Below are positions 47,208-55,568 of a DNA stretch of 64,000 bases, piece by piece (within the stretch, counting starts at the first letter, position 1; every line of letters starts with the position of its first letter). Made by a program: the position numbers and the translations under genes. The DNA is from Skermanella aerolata KACC 11604 (GTDB lineage: Bacteria; Pseudomonadota; Alphaproteobacteria; Azospirillales; Azospirillaceae), in contig NZ_AVFK01000021.1 of NCBI RefSeq assembly GCF_000936425.1, positions 62,001 through 126,000 on the forward strand. Direction: 5' to 3'. The notes beneath the pieces are model-generated. The model did no database searches, was not told the DNA's origin, and worked only from the letters and a program-made list of their open reading frames with translations.

Positions 47208-47654
47208 ATGAATGCTCGGTTTCTCCGACTTTCCGCCGCCGCCCTCATCGTCGGCGGGATTGCCGCAGTATCGTCCGGCATCTTCCCGGCCCCGGCTTTC
47301 GCTCATGGCGACGTCACTCCCCAGGCAGTCGATACCACCGGGCTGGAACCGCTGGGCAAGGACTGGAAGGAGAGCAATCCTTACCGGGGCAACGAACGGG
47401 CGATCGAGATCGGAAAATCGGCCTTCAATCAGAACTGCGCCCGCTGCCACGGCCTCGGCGCGGTCTCCGGAGGCATCGCTCCCGACCTGCGCTTCCTGGA
47501 GCCGGGTGACGGCGGCGACGAATGGTTCAAGGAGCGCGTGCGCAACGGCGCCATCCGCAACGGCATTACCTACATGCCTAAATTCGACGAAGCGCTGGGG
47601 CAGGAAGCCCTATGGACCATCCGTTCATGGCTCGAGACCGTCGCCGAGCAATGA
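47208..47654 (+). CDS. pedF: Cytochrome c, PedF-like (electron acceptor of a PQQ alcohol dehydrogenase)
   Basis: The 148-residue protein has a signal peptide (ALIVGGIAAVSSGIFPAPAF, cleavage AFA-HGD). The mature sequence HGDVTPQAVDTTGLEPLGKDW is the hallmark of cytochrome c550 PedF. The heme site is NCARCHG and the Met ligand is in ITYMPKFDEAL. It takes electrons from the quinoprotein dehydrogenase in the periplasm. The ATG at 47208 is fixed by AAAGGAAC 7-14 bp upstream and the signal peptide. Its stop overlaps the next ATG. It lacks the acidic insertion found before the heme-distal part of Pseudomonas PedF. Confidence 0.9.
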   Translation: MNARFLRLSAAALIVGGIAAVSSGIFPAPAFAHGDVTPQAVDTTGLEPLGKDWKESNPYRGNERAIEIGKSAFNQNCARCHGLGAVSGGIAPDLRFLEPGDGGDEWFKERVRNGAIRNGITYMPKFDEALGQEALWTIRSWLETVAEQ

Positions 47655-48514
47655 GCGCCCAAGCAATAAACGGGGGCATGCTCAAGCGCCTGTTCCTGGC
47701 CGTCGGCCTCACCGTGACGTCCGCTCTTCCAGGATTCGCCGCGTCGCTGGATACGGTGACGGAGCGTGGCGTCCTGCGGTTCGCGGTCTACCGCGACTTC
47801 CCGCCGTTCTCGCACCGCGTCGGCGGCAGCCTTGAGGGCGCCGACGTCGATCTCGCCAAGGCGATCGCCGGCAAGATGGGGCTCGGGGTCGAGTTCATGG
47901 AGTTGACGGCCGACGAGAACATGGACGACGACCTGCGGAACGCCGTCTGGAAAGGCTCAATCCTCGGCGGCGGCGTGGCGGATGTCATGATGCATGTCCC
48001 GGTCAACCGGGACTTCGCCCAGCGCAACGATCTGGTCGTGATCTTCGGTGCCTATCAGCGGGAAACCTTCGCCGTCGCCCGCGATCCGTCCCGGATCTCC
48101 GAGACCGCGGGTTTCCCGGTTTTCCAGACCGAGAAGGTCGGGGTCGAACTGGATACAGTGCCCGACTTCTTCCTGTCGGGGGCATTCGGAGGACGGCTAC
48201 GCGAGAACATCGTCCACTACGGCACGGTGGATCAGGCGGCGGACGGGTTGCGGGCTGGCGAGGTCGCGGCGGTGTTCGCTCCGCTCAGCCAGCTGGAAGG
48301 CGCGCTGGGGCCTGACAAGGCCAAGTTCCCGATCGGCAGGATGGCGGCGCCCAATCTCAACCCGTCGGAATGGAAGATCGGCATGGCGGTCAAGCAGGAC
48401 GGCCACGATCTTGCCTATCGCGTCGGCGCTGTCGTGACCGAACTGCTGGACGGTGGTACCGTCAAGGCAATTTACGACCGGCACGGGCTGACGCACAGCG
48501 CTCCGGCGGAATAA
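47651..48514 (+). CDS. Quinoprotein dehydrogenase-associated periplasmic binding protein (XoxJ/MxaJ-like)
   Basis: The 287-residue protein has a signal peptide (MLKRLFLAVGLTVTSALPGF; cleavage near FAAS) and the class-3 periplasmic-binding-protein fold (VLRFAVYRDFPPFSHRVGG, LEGADVDLAKAIAGKM). Proteins of this family (XoxJ, MxaJ) are thought to activate or assemble PQQ dehydrogenases rather than import solutes; no permease gene is coupled to it. The start is ATGA overlapping the pedF stop at 47651; a start at 47678, with GGGGG just upstream, is also possible. Confidence 0.87.
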   Translation: MSAQAINGGMLKRLFLAVGLTVTSALPGFAASLDTVTERGVLRFAVYRDFPPFSHRVGGSLEGADVDLAKAIAGKMGLGVEFMELTADENMDDDLRNAVWKGSILGGGVADVMMHVPVNRDFAQRNDLVVIFGAYQRETFAVARDPSRISETAGFPVFQTEKVGVELDTVPDFFLSGAFGGRLRENIVHYGTVDQAADGLRAGEVAAVFAPLSQLEGALGPDKAKFPIGRMAAPNLNPSEWKIGMAVKQDGHDLAYRVGAVVTELLDGGTVKAIYDRHGLTHSAPAE

Positions 48515-48534
48515 TGCTATTGGCATTGAGGTTT

Positions 48535-48637
48535 GGTCGGTGAGTTCCGCAGAAAGGTCGGGCTGAAGAGGCCCGGCCTACAAAACTCGTTCGGGCAAAA
48601 GCACGCTCGCGTAGGTCGGGCCTCTTCAGCCCGACAT
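48535..48637. repeat. Dispersed inverted-repeat element, copy 1
   Basis: Two 25-bp arms, 48557-48581 (starting GTCGGGCTGAAGAGGC) and 48611-48635 (ending TTCAGCCCGAC), are inverted copies with one mismatch. The left flank GGTCGGTGAGTTCC and the inner GCACGCTCGCGTAGG are shared with copy 2 at 59734-59867. It lies between the binding protein and SoxYZ-like genes, inside the plus-strand operon. It resembles a REP/BIME-type palindrome. Confidence 0.8.
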
Positions 48638-48679
48638 CGAACGCTGGCAAAAGAAAATCGCTTCCAGGGGAGGCTTCGA

Positions 48680-49474
48680 GTGATCAGGATCGCTGGATTA
48701 CTATTTGTCATGGCCGTATCCGCGGCTCCAGCTATTGCAGATCAGGACCCGCTTCGATCGGTGATGTGGGACGACATGCGGGCGGTGATCCTGGGCGGCG
48801 GTGACGTGGTGTTCGACCAGCGTGTCCGGGTCACGGCCCCTGCCAATGCCGAGGATGCCTTGAACGTGCCGGTGATGGTCGATGCCTCGGGCCTCGACGC
48901 CGAGGACGAGGTCGAGGAGATCGTCGTCTTCGCCGACATGAATCCGATCCCGCGAATCCTGAACTATCGTCCGGCCGGCGCCAAGCCGCTGATCGGCTTC
49001 CGGCTTAAGCTTCAGCAGGCGACGCCTATCCGCGCCGCCGCCCGCACCCGTGACGGCGTCTGGCATGTCGGTGGAGTCTTCGTCGATGCCGCGGGGGGCG
49101 GCTGCACCTCGCCGGCCCTGGCCCATAGCGATCCGCAGTGGGAGCGCCACCTGGGCGAGGTTCAGGCGCGCGCCTGGGCGCCGGCCGCCGATGGCGGCGT
49201 TCGGGTCCGTTTCCGCGTCCGGCATCCGATGGATACCGGTCTGGCGCCGGGCATTCCCGCCTTCTATCTGGAAAGCCTGGCAGTCCGGGACGGCGACGCG
49301 CGCGATCTTGGACAGATCGACTTGTTCGAGCCGGTTTCGGAAAACCCCGTATTCACGCTGGAGGTTTCTCCCTCGGCCGGGTCCAGGTCGCTCTGCCTGA
49401 CCGGGAGGGACAACAACGGCACGCCCGTCCTGGCCGACATCCCATTGTCCTGGCGGCAGAGCGCGCTGCCATGA
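48680..49474 (+). CDS. Quinoprotein dehydrogenase-associated SoxYZ-like carrier
   Basis: This 264-residue protein has a signal peptide (RIAGLLFVMAVSAAPAIA) and fuses a SoxY-like and a SoxZ-like Ig-fold domain (VFDQRVRVTAPANAEDALNV; ARAWAPAADGGVRVRFRVRH). A candidate carrier Cys is in DAAGGGCTSPALAHS in the linker; SoxY itself carries its Cys at a C-terminal GGCGG. The start is a GTG at 48680, with GGGGAGG 6 bp upstream, which leaves the repeat element outside the gene. The exact role in PQQ-linked oxidation is unknown. Its stop overlaps the next ATG. Confidence 0.87.
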   Translation: MIRIAGLLFVMAVSAAPAIADQDPLRSVMWDDMRAVILGGGDVVFDQRVRVTAPANAEDALNVPVMVDASGLDAEDEVEEIVVFADMNPIPRILNYRPAGAKPLIGFRLKLQQATPIRAAARTRDGVWHVGGVFVDAAGGGCTSPALAHSDPQWERHLGEVQARAWAPAADGGVRVRFRVRHPMDTGLAPGIPAFYLESLAVRDGDARDLGQIDLFEPVSENPVFTLEVSPSAGSRSLCLTGRDNNGTPVLADIPLSWRQSALP

Positions 49475-50400
49475 GGCTTATCCTCACTATCGTGCTCTGC
49501 GTCGCTTGGACGCTGCCGGGCTGGGCCGCCGGTCCGACATATCGCCTGGAACCGCGCCGGATTGCGCTGGACACCTATGTCTTCGAGGGTGCCGTCGAGC
49601 ACTTCACTCAAGAGAACGGCGGCAATATCCTGAATTCCGGCTTCATCGTGACGGATGAGGGCGTGATCGTGATCCAGACCGGGCCGTCCCTCCGCTATGG
49701 GGAGGAGATGCGGGCCGCCATCGCGAAGGTGACCGGCAAGCCGATCCTGAAAGTCTTCGTCAGCAACCAGCATCCCGACTACTTCCTGGGATCGCAGGCT
49801 TTCGCGGATGTCCCGATCGCGGCGCTGCCGGGAACGATCGACGGCATTCGCGTCGAAGGGCGCGCCGTGACGGAGAACATGTACCGCTTGGTCGGCGACT
49901 GGATGCGCGGCACGGATGCGGTGGTCCCGACCGAAGCGGTGCTGCCGGCGACGCAAGTGTATGGCGGTCACCGCCTGCGGCTGATCTCCCTGTCCGGTCA
50001 TACCCCGGCGGATCTCGCAATCTACGACGAGACGACGCGGGTGCTGTTCGCCGGCGGACTGGTGTTTTCCGACCGGGCGCCGACCACGCCGCACGCCGAC
50101 ATTCCGCGCTGGTTGGAGTCGCTGGACGTGCTGGCCGCGCTGGACGTGGCGGTCCTGGTTCCCAACCACGGCACCGTCCGTTCCGATGGTTCCGCCATAT
50201 CGCAGACCCGCGACTACCTGGACTGGCTGACTGCGGCGCTTAGCCGGGCGGCGGAGGGCGGTCTGGACATGACGGAGGCCATGGCGCTCGGCATACCTCC
50301 CCGTTTTTCGTCGCTTGCCGTCGTCCAGGAGGAGTTCATCCGCTCGGTTGCCCATCTATATCCAAAAATAGAACAGTCTGTCTTGATAAAAATTAACTGA
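49471..50400 (+). CDS. MBL-fold 'quinoprotein relay' protein with eroded metal site
   Basis: The 309-residue exported protein (signal peptide MRLILTIVLCVAWTLPGWAA) has the metallo-beta-lactamase fold order: NSGFIVTDEGVIVIQTGPS, VSNQHPDYFLGSQAF, LSGHTPADLAIYDE and VPNHGTV. In active members HxHxDH binds zinc; here the motif reads NQHPDY, with the first and last His replaced, and the bridging Asp position appears as Gly (FAGGLVF). The ATG overlaps the SoxYZ-like stop. The association with SoxYZ-like and PQQ dehydrogenase genes matches the SoxH-related relay families. Catalysis is doubtful. Confidence 0.82.
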   Translation: MRLILTIVLCVAWTLPGWAAGPTYRLEPRRIALDTYVFEGAVEHFTQENGGNILNSGFIVTDEGVIVIQTGPSLRYGEEMRAAIAKVTGKPILKVFVSNQHPDYFLGSQAFADVPIAALPGTIDGIRVEGRAVTENMYRLVGDWMRGTDAVVPTEAVLPATQVYGGHRLRLISLSGHTPADLAIYDETTRVLFAGGLVFSDRAPTTPHADIPRWLESLDVLAALDVAVLVPNHGTVRSDGSAISQTRDYLDWLTAALSRAAEGGLDMTEAMALGIPPRFSSLAVVQEEFIRSVAHLYPKIEQSVLIKIN

Positions 50401-50681
50401 TGAAACGAATATCCCAGTAATCCTGCGGCCACAGGCCAGCGGGAGTTCTTGCGTTGTCTAAGAAAACCTTCGCCGAAGCATTGTACTTTTTGCCAATTGC
50501 TTGATTTGGTGGCGGAGTTAAGCTCACCTTCGTTAAGGAAAAACAGGCGGTCCGGTCGGGAAGATTTGTCATTACCAAATCAAACCGTGGGGCCTGCCGG
50601 CTCTTCGACGGCGAGCATGAAACAAAACCAGCATCGGCGAACCGGCGCCACGCTTGGCCAGATTTTGAGGGAGGCTGCTGA

Positions 50682-52457
50682 ATGAAGCGTACTTTTGCGA
50701 AAATCGCCGTTGTGGGCGCTGTCGCGGGCGGGTTAGCGGTCGCAGCGCCGGGTGGCGCCGCCCAGGCGGCCGGCGGCCCGACCGACCAGGACATCCTGAA
50801 GGATGCCGAAACCCCAGGCGATATCCTGACCTACGGCATGGGCACCCAAGGCCAGCGCCACAGCACCCTGAAGGCGGTCAATCCCGACACGGTCAAGAAG
50901 CTGGCGCCGGTATGGGCGTTCTCGTTCGGCGGCGAAAAGCAGCGCGGCCAGGAATCCCAGCCCATCGTCCATGACGGCACGATCTACGTGACCGGCTCCT
51001 ATTCCCGCCTCTTCGCGATCGATGCCCGCACCGGCGACAAGAAGTGGCAATACGACGCCCGCCTTCCCGAAGGCATCATGCCGTGCTGCGACGTGGTGAA
51101 CCGGGGCGCCGCCATCCGGGGCGACAAGATCTATTTCGGCACGCTCGACGCCCGCCTCGTGGCGCTCAACAAGGACACCGGCAAGGTCGTCTGGAACAAG
51201 AAGGTCGCCGACTATCAGGCCGGCTATTCCATGACCGCCGCCCCGCTGATCGTCGACGGCAAGATCATCACCGGCAATTCCGGCGGTGAGTTCGGCGTGG
51301 TCGGCGCCGTCGAGGCGCGCGATGCCGAGAGCGGCGAGCTGATCTGGAGCCGCCCGACGGTCGAAGGCAACATGGGCACGCTGAACGGCAAGGAAAGCAC
51401 GATGACGGGCGTCAAGAACGCCACGTGGACGGGCGATCTTTGGCAGACCGGCGGCGGCGCCACCTGGCTCGGCGGCACCTACGATCCCGAAACCAAGTCG
51501 CTCTTCTTCGGCACCGGCAACCCGGCCCCGTGGAACAGCCACCTGCGTCCCGGCGACAATCTCTACACCTCGTCCACACTGGCGATCAATCCGGACAACG
51601 GCGAGATCAAGTGGCACTTCCAGACCACGCCGCATGACGGCTGGGATTTCGACGGCGTCAACGAGTTCATCTCGTTCGACCTGAAGAAGGAAGGCAAGGT
51701 CATCAAGGCGGGCGCCAAGGCCGACCGCAACGGCTTCTTCTTCGTGATCGACCGGACCAACGGCAAGCTGCTGAACGCCACCCCGTTCGTCACCGAAACG
51801 TCCTGGGCCAAGGGCTTCGACCTCAACACCGGGAAGCCGATCTACAACGAGGACAAGCGTCCGCCCAACCCGGTCGACGGCGGCGGCGCCTCCGCCGGCC
51901 AGGGCAAGCCGATCTTCGCGGCTCCCAGCTTCCTCGGCGGCAAGAACTGGATGCCGATGGCATACAGCCCCGATACCGAGCTGTTCTACGTCCCGGCCAA
52001 CGAGTGGGGCATGGACATCTGGAACGAGGCGATCACCTACAAGAAGGGTGCCGCCTATCTCGGCGCCGGCTTCACCATCAAGCCGCTGTTCGAGGACTAT
52101 ATCGGCGCCCTTCGCGCGATCGATCCGAAGACCGGCAAGATCGTTTGGGAATACAAGAACCCCGCTCCGCTCTGGGGCGGCGTGCTGACCACCGCCGGCA
52201 ATCTCGTCTTCACCGGCACTCCCGAGGGCTACCTGAAGGCCTTCGACGCCAAGACGGGCGCCGAGCTTTGGAAGTTCAACACCGGCTCGGGCATCGTCGG
52301 GTGCCCCGTCACCTGGGAGATGGACGGCGAGCAGTATGTCTCGGTCGTTTCCGGCTGGGGCGGCGCCGTCCCGCTGTGGGGTGGCGAGGTCGCCAAGAAG
52401 GTCAAGGACATCAACCAGGGCGGCATGCTCTGGACCTTCAAGCTGCCCAAGACCTGA
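50682..52457 (+). CDS. exaF: PQQ-dependent alcohol dehydrogenase, lanthanide type (ExaF/PedH-like)
   Basis: The 591-residue periplasmic enzyme oxidises alcohols (probably ethanol and other primary alcohols) to aldehydes and passes electrons to cytochrome c. It has a signal peptide to about residue 29 and an eight-bladed propeller. The adjacent Cys pair at 135-136 ([12 protein letters not shown]) and metal ligands Glu203 (SGGEFGV) and Asn280 (GTGNPAPWN) are present. The catalytic Asp322 is followed by Asp324 in [15 protein letters not shown]. That second Asp is the known lanthanide-binding marker. The opening [14 protein letters not shown] and [12 protein letters not shown] match PedH/ExaF rather than XoxF. 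AGGGAGG precedes the ATG. 281 bp upstream hold its promoter. Confidence 0.92.
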   Translation: MKRTFAKIAVVGAVAGGLAVAAPGGAAQAAGGPTDQDILKDAETPGDILTYGMGTQGQRHSTLKAVNPDTVKKLAPVWAFSFGGEKQRGQESQPIVHDGTIYVTGSYSRLFAIDARTGDKKWQYDARLPEGIMPCCDVVNRGAAIRGDKIYFGTLDARLVALNKDTGKVVWNKKVADYQAGYSMTAAPLIVDGKIITGNSGGEFGVVGAVEARDAESGELIWSRPTVEGNMGTLNGKESTMTGVKNATWTGDLWQTGGGATWLGGTYDPETKSLFFGTGNPAPWNSHLRPGDNLYTSSTLAINPDNGEIKWHFQTTPHDGWDFDGVNEFISFDLKKEGKVIKAGAKADRNGFFFVIDRTNGKLLNATPFVTETSWAKGFDLNTGKPIYNEDKRPPNPVDGGGASAGQGKPIFAAPSFLGGKNWMPMAYSPDTELFYVPANEWGMDIWNEAITYKKGAAYLGAGFTIKPLFEDYIGALRAIDPKTGKIVWEYKNPAPLWGGVLTTAGNLVFTGTPEGYLKAFDAKTGAELWKFNTGSGIVGCPVTWEMDGEQYVSVVSGWGGAVPLWGGEVAKKVKDINQGGMLWTFKLPKT

Positions 52458-52505
52458 ACGCTGGCGGCCGGGTTCGTTTCTTGCCCGGCAACTTCAAGAA
52501 AAACT

Positions 52506-52529
52506 CGGGGCCGGTCACCGCCGGCCCCG
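52506..52529 (+). terminator. Stem-loop after the PQQ dehydrogenase gene
   Basis: CGGGGCCGG (52506-52514) and CCGGCCCCG (52521-52529) form a perfect 9-bp stem with a 6-bp loop, about 50 bp past the exaF-like stop. TTCCCC follows, a weak T-tract. It may separate the dehydrogenase from the response regulator transcript. Confidence 0.55.
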
Positions 52530-52639
52530 TTCCCCTGTCGGAACCCTGCTTTTGTGACGAGTTCGATCTTGCATCGAAACGGAACCCGACGCACACTCCC
52601 GTCCGGGAAACGCCGCTACAACGAGCGCAAATAACCGCC

Positions 52640-53305
52640 ATGTGCAAGGTTTTGATTGCGGATGATCATCCGCTCTTCAGGGACGCCCTCAAGACCGCGC
52701 TTGCGGTTTCCGTCGAGGGAAGCAATCCGGTCGAAGCATCGAACCTCGATGAGGCGATCGCCGCGATTCGCAGCCATGGCGATTTCGATCTGGCGCTGCT
52801 CGACCTGTCGATGCCCGGCGTCAACGGCTTCAGTGGGTTGCTGAGCCTCCGCGCCCAGTTTCCGGCTCTGCCCGTCGTGATCGTATCCGCCCATGAGGAC
52901 GCCAAGCTGGTCCATCAGGCATTGGATTACGGCGCCATCGGCTTCATCCCCAAATCCACCCCACGCGAAGGCATCGCCGAGGCGTTGCGCAGCGTCATCG
53001 CCGGCAACGTCTACATCCCGCCCAACATGGCGAAGGACGACGCGGCGACCGGGGCCGACAGCCGCGACGAGGATGCGGAGATCGCGCGCCGCATCGCGAC
53101 GCTGACCGCCCAGCAGCTTCGGGTCCTGGAAATGCTCGGCACCGGCAAGCTGAACAAGGAAATCGCGTTCGAACTCAACATCGCCGAGACGACGGTCAAG
53201 GCGCATGTTTCCGCGATCCTCCAGAAGCTGAAGGTCTATAGCCGCACCCAGGCGGTCGTCTTCGCCTCCCGCCTGCACTTCGACAGTTTTCAGAGCGCGC
53301 GCTGA
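52640..53305 (+). CDS. LuxR/NarL-family response regulator (ExaE/PedR-like)
   Basis: The 221-residue protein has an N-terminal receiver domain (VLIADDHPLF acidic pair; phospho-Asp in LALLDLSMPGVNG) and a C-terminal LuxR helix-turn-helix (LTAQQLRVLEMLGTGKLNKE, then IAETTVKAHVSAILQKL). Regulators of this type control PQQ alcohol dehydrogenase genes in pseudomonads, and the position right after the dehydrogenase gene suggests the same job. No sensor kinase is adjacent. The ATG at 52640 has no strong RBS. Its last 16 bp overlap the convergent MmeI-like gene. Confidence 0.9.
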   Translation: MCKVLIADDHPLFRDALKTALAVSVEGSNPVEASNLDEAIAAIRSHGDFDLALLDLSMPGVNGFSGLLSLRAQFPALPVVIVSAHEDAKLVHQALDYGAIGFIPKSTPREGIAEALRSVIAGNVYIPPNMAKDDAATGADSRDEDAEIARRIATLTAQQLRVLEMLGTGKLNKEIAFELNIAETTVKAHVSAILQKLKVYSRTQAVVFASRLHFDSFQSAR

Positions 53306-54027
53306 CAGCTGCCGGCTTCGAGTGCGGTCGCCCGCTTGGCGCGCTGTCTGGCGGCAAGCCTGGGGAGCGGGGAGACTTCGCTGTCGGGCGCCCGCTCCGG
53401 ATCGAGGTCGAGCGGCGTCGTCCAGACCTTGGCAAGCCGCGCGCGGATTTCGGGCCGTGCGAGATCTTCGAGCAGGATTCTGCTGCTCGAGGCATCGGGA
53501 AAAGGACCGTAGCGCGTACCGCTCAGGGTGAAGTCGGCGAACAGTTCGATCGAGTGGCCGACATCGACTATGATCAGGAAAGGCGGCCAGCCTTCCCATG
53601 GGGGCAGGGCGCGGGCATAGGTCTGCGCCTGGATGCACGCTTCGCGCATGGTCCGTTCCCAATGCGCTCCGCCCCGCACGGCCATGCCCCTCCTCGTCCG
53701 CGTCGTGGATGGAGCGGCGGCGGGCGGGTGATCGCATCCCTGCTTGGCTTCCAGGACAAAGCATCCGCGCTTGTAGAGATCGATGCGGCCGGTGCTGACC
53801 GCGCCATAGGCACGCGGATAGATCACGGTGCGTTCGAAGACATACAGGTTGAGCCGATCGTCGTTACGGGTCGGGTCGGGGCGTGCGACACCGATGAGAT
53901 CGCAGAGTTCCAGCAGAAAGGGTTGGCAGTTCGCCCGTTCCGCCGCGCCGGAGTCTCTCCAGCGTTCGATAAAAATATCGGACGGATTTATGGTCCTCGC
54001 AGACGCAAGTTTCATGAGAAAACCCAT
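53290..54027 (-). CDS. Stand-alone N-terminal (nuclease) domain of an MmeI-type restriction-modification enzyme; likely remnant
   Basis: The 245-residue frame matches the start of MmeI-family type IIL enzymes: FIERWRDSGAAERANCQPFL, followed by LCDLIGVARPDP and GRIDLYKRGCFVLEAKQG, which has the PD-(D/E)xK-like Asp and EAK. Complete enzymes of this class run to about 900 or more residues with helicase spacer, methyltransferase and target-recognition parts. Here translation stops soon after LDPERAPDSEVSPLP. The end overlaps the convergent luxR gene by 16 bp. This suggests deletion of the rest, leaving a nuclease domain without its methyltransferase. The start may be 54027 or 54015. Confidence 0.72.
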   Translation of the reverse strand: MGFLMKLASARTINPSDIFIERWRDSGAAERANCQPFLLELCDLIGVARPDPTRNDDRLNLYVFERTVIYPRAYGAVSTGRIDLYKRGCFVLEAKQGCDHPPAAAPSTTRTRRGMAVRGGAHWERTMREACIQAQTYARALPPWEGWPPFLIIVDVGHSIELFADFTLSGTRYGPFPDASSSRILLEDLARPEIRARLAKVWTTPLDLDPERAPDSEVSPLPRLAARQRAKRATALEAGSCQRAL

Positions 54028-54296
54028 GGTGATGATTCACCGCAAAATACGTTCGTATTCACACGAAGGCAATTTCATGAACATGGGTGCGACAGTATTA
54101 TTTGTTTAGTTAGTATTCTATTTTAAGAATCATGTCCGGGTGCTTACAGTAAATTTCAAATCGAAACAGAGAATTGTATCATTGGTTGAAGTAAGTATCT
54201 GCATACTCACGAAGGTTCTTTATTTGTTTTTATGGTCCTGTTTTGTGCTGTCGGCCTGCGTACTCGGCTCGCTGCGACTCCGTTTGTATGTTCAGT

Positions 54297-55472
54297 TCAG
54301 GGAGAGATACGCACCTTCAACCGAACTAGATTGCGCGTCCAGCCAGTCTTGCAGCCTTCCATGGTGATCCGCGTCATGTAGATGTAGGCGTCGTCATCGG
54401 TATCCTCGAAGTTCCGGGATGGGCTGTCCGGATCGATCAGGGACGGATAGACCACCGGCAGCGTATCGCAGCCCTTGTCCAGGGTGGTCGGGGTCGGGAA
54501 CAGCAGGCTCGGTGCCGTCCAGGAGATCAGGTCGGGACTGGTCGCATAATAGACGCCATCGACCGGATCGGTTCCGGGACCTGTCTTTCCGCGATGGGTG
54601 AACAGGCCGATATAGAGACCGGAGGGGCGATGGAGACTCAGGCTCGCCATCAGGCGTGTCAGGCCGGGGATTGGCGTACAGGTGGCGGCCCTGTCCGCGG
54701 CGGCCCCCGAAGCGTGGTAGGGATCGACGAACCCAACGGTGAAATCCCGGCCGTCCCAGCCGCGCCAGCGTGCCGGATCGTCAAGGCGGTCGGTCCGCAT
54801 CAGGCAGACGCCGGCACGCTGGCCGCCCTGCGGCGCCGCCGTCATCATCGTATAGAAGTAGTCGCCGCGCCTGACGATGTTGGACGGGTTGAACAGTCCG
54901 CTGCGTTTGCCGCGTGTCGGATCGTAGCGGTAGGGCACGCCGGCGACGAAACGCTCCGGTCCGGGGGGAGCCTTGAAACTCCGGCCGCCGTCGGTCGAGA
55001 CGGCGTAGGTGATCGTATTGTACCAGCAGTCCATGTATTGGCCGGAGGGACACAGGGCAGGGCGCTTATGGCCGTGGAACTCGTTGTGGACTAGGGCATG
55101 GACGGTCTTGCCGTCCAGCGTATAGGTGCTGACGATCCACCCCCGGTCGTCGAAGGCGCTGGGATCGTCGTTGCCGGCTCCCTCGAAGACGATGTCGCAG
55201 GGATGGCGCAGGCTGTCCAGGGTGGCGCCGGCCATTGCCCGGTTGGTCCAGTGGCTTGCGATCAGGCGGATCGAACCATCGGCCACCCGGAAGGCGCGCA
55301 CCGGCACGTCGGGCACGTCGAACTTTTCGCAGGCGTCCCGTGCATGGTCGAAGACGACCTCCGGTTCCGCTCCCGGGGGTATCGTCAGTGTCAGGGCACC
55401 GGCGAAGGAGGACGGTAGGTCGGCGAGAAGGAGTGCTGCTGTTCCGCAGATCCGGGCCAGTCGCATGAGCAT
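54297..55472 (-). CDS. Cys-rich exported protein, beta-propeller-like, unknown function
   Basis: The 391-residue protein has a signal peptide (RLARICGTAALLLADLPSSF) and a mature part with sialidase/GH43-like propeller features: TYAVSTDGGRSF (an Asp-box-like SxDGGxxF motif) and YYATSPDLISWTAP. At least eight cysteines (for example CPSGQYMDCW) suggest disulfides in the periplasm or outside. GGAG lies 8 bp upstream of the ATG at 55472. Catalytic residues of a defined glycosidase family cannot be named. The gene borders an AT-richer stretch. Confidence 0.6.
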   Translation of the reverse strand: MLMRLARICGTAALLLADLPSSFAGALTLTIPPGAEPEVVFDHARDACEKFDVPDVPVRAFRVADGSIRLIASHWTNRAMAGATLDSLRHPCDIVFEGAGNDDPSAFDDRGWIVSTYTLDGKTVHALVHNEFHGHKRPALCPSGQYMDCWYNTITYAVSTDGGRSFKAPPGPERFVAGVPYRYDPTRGKRSGLFNPSNIVRRGDYFYTMMTAAPQGGQRAGVCLMRTDRLDDPARWRGWDGRDFTVGFVDPYHASGAAADRAATCTPIPGLTRLMASLSLHRPSGLYIGLFTHRGKTGPGTDPVDGVYYATSPDLISWTAPSLLFPTPTTLDKGCDTLPVVYPSLIDPDSPSRNFEDTDDDAYIYMTRITMEGCKTGWTRNLVRLKVRISP

Positions 55473-55568
55473 CGGACGTCTCCGCTGGTGAGATGATCCC
55501 AGAGAGCGCCGGTTTGGTTATCAAGCTGTTAACGTGAGACTGAGTGGCGATTGCCCTTCAATTTTGTC

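Noticed and set aside
50468-50478. Palindrome CTTCGCCGAAG upstream of the PQQ dehydrogenase gene as a LuxR-type operator
   Set aside because: Short and isolated, more than 200 bp from the start, without a second half-site.
54140-54367. 75-codon hydrophobic frame in the AT-rich gap
   Set aside because: No RBS, runs into the 3' end of the exported-protein gene, and an odd Cys/Ser composition.
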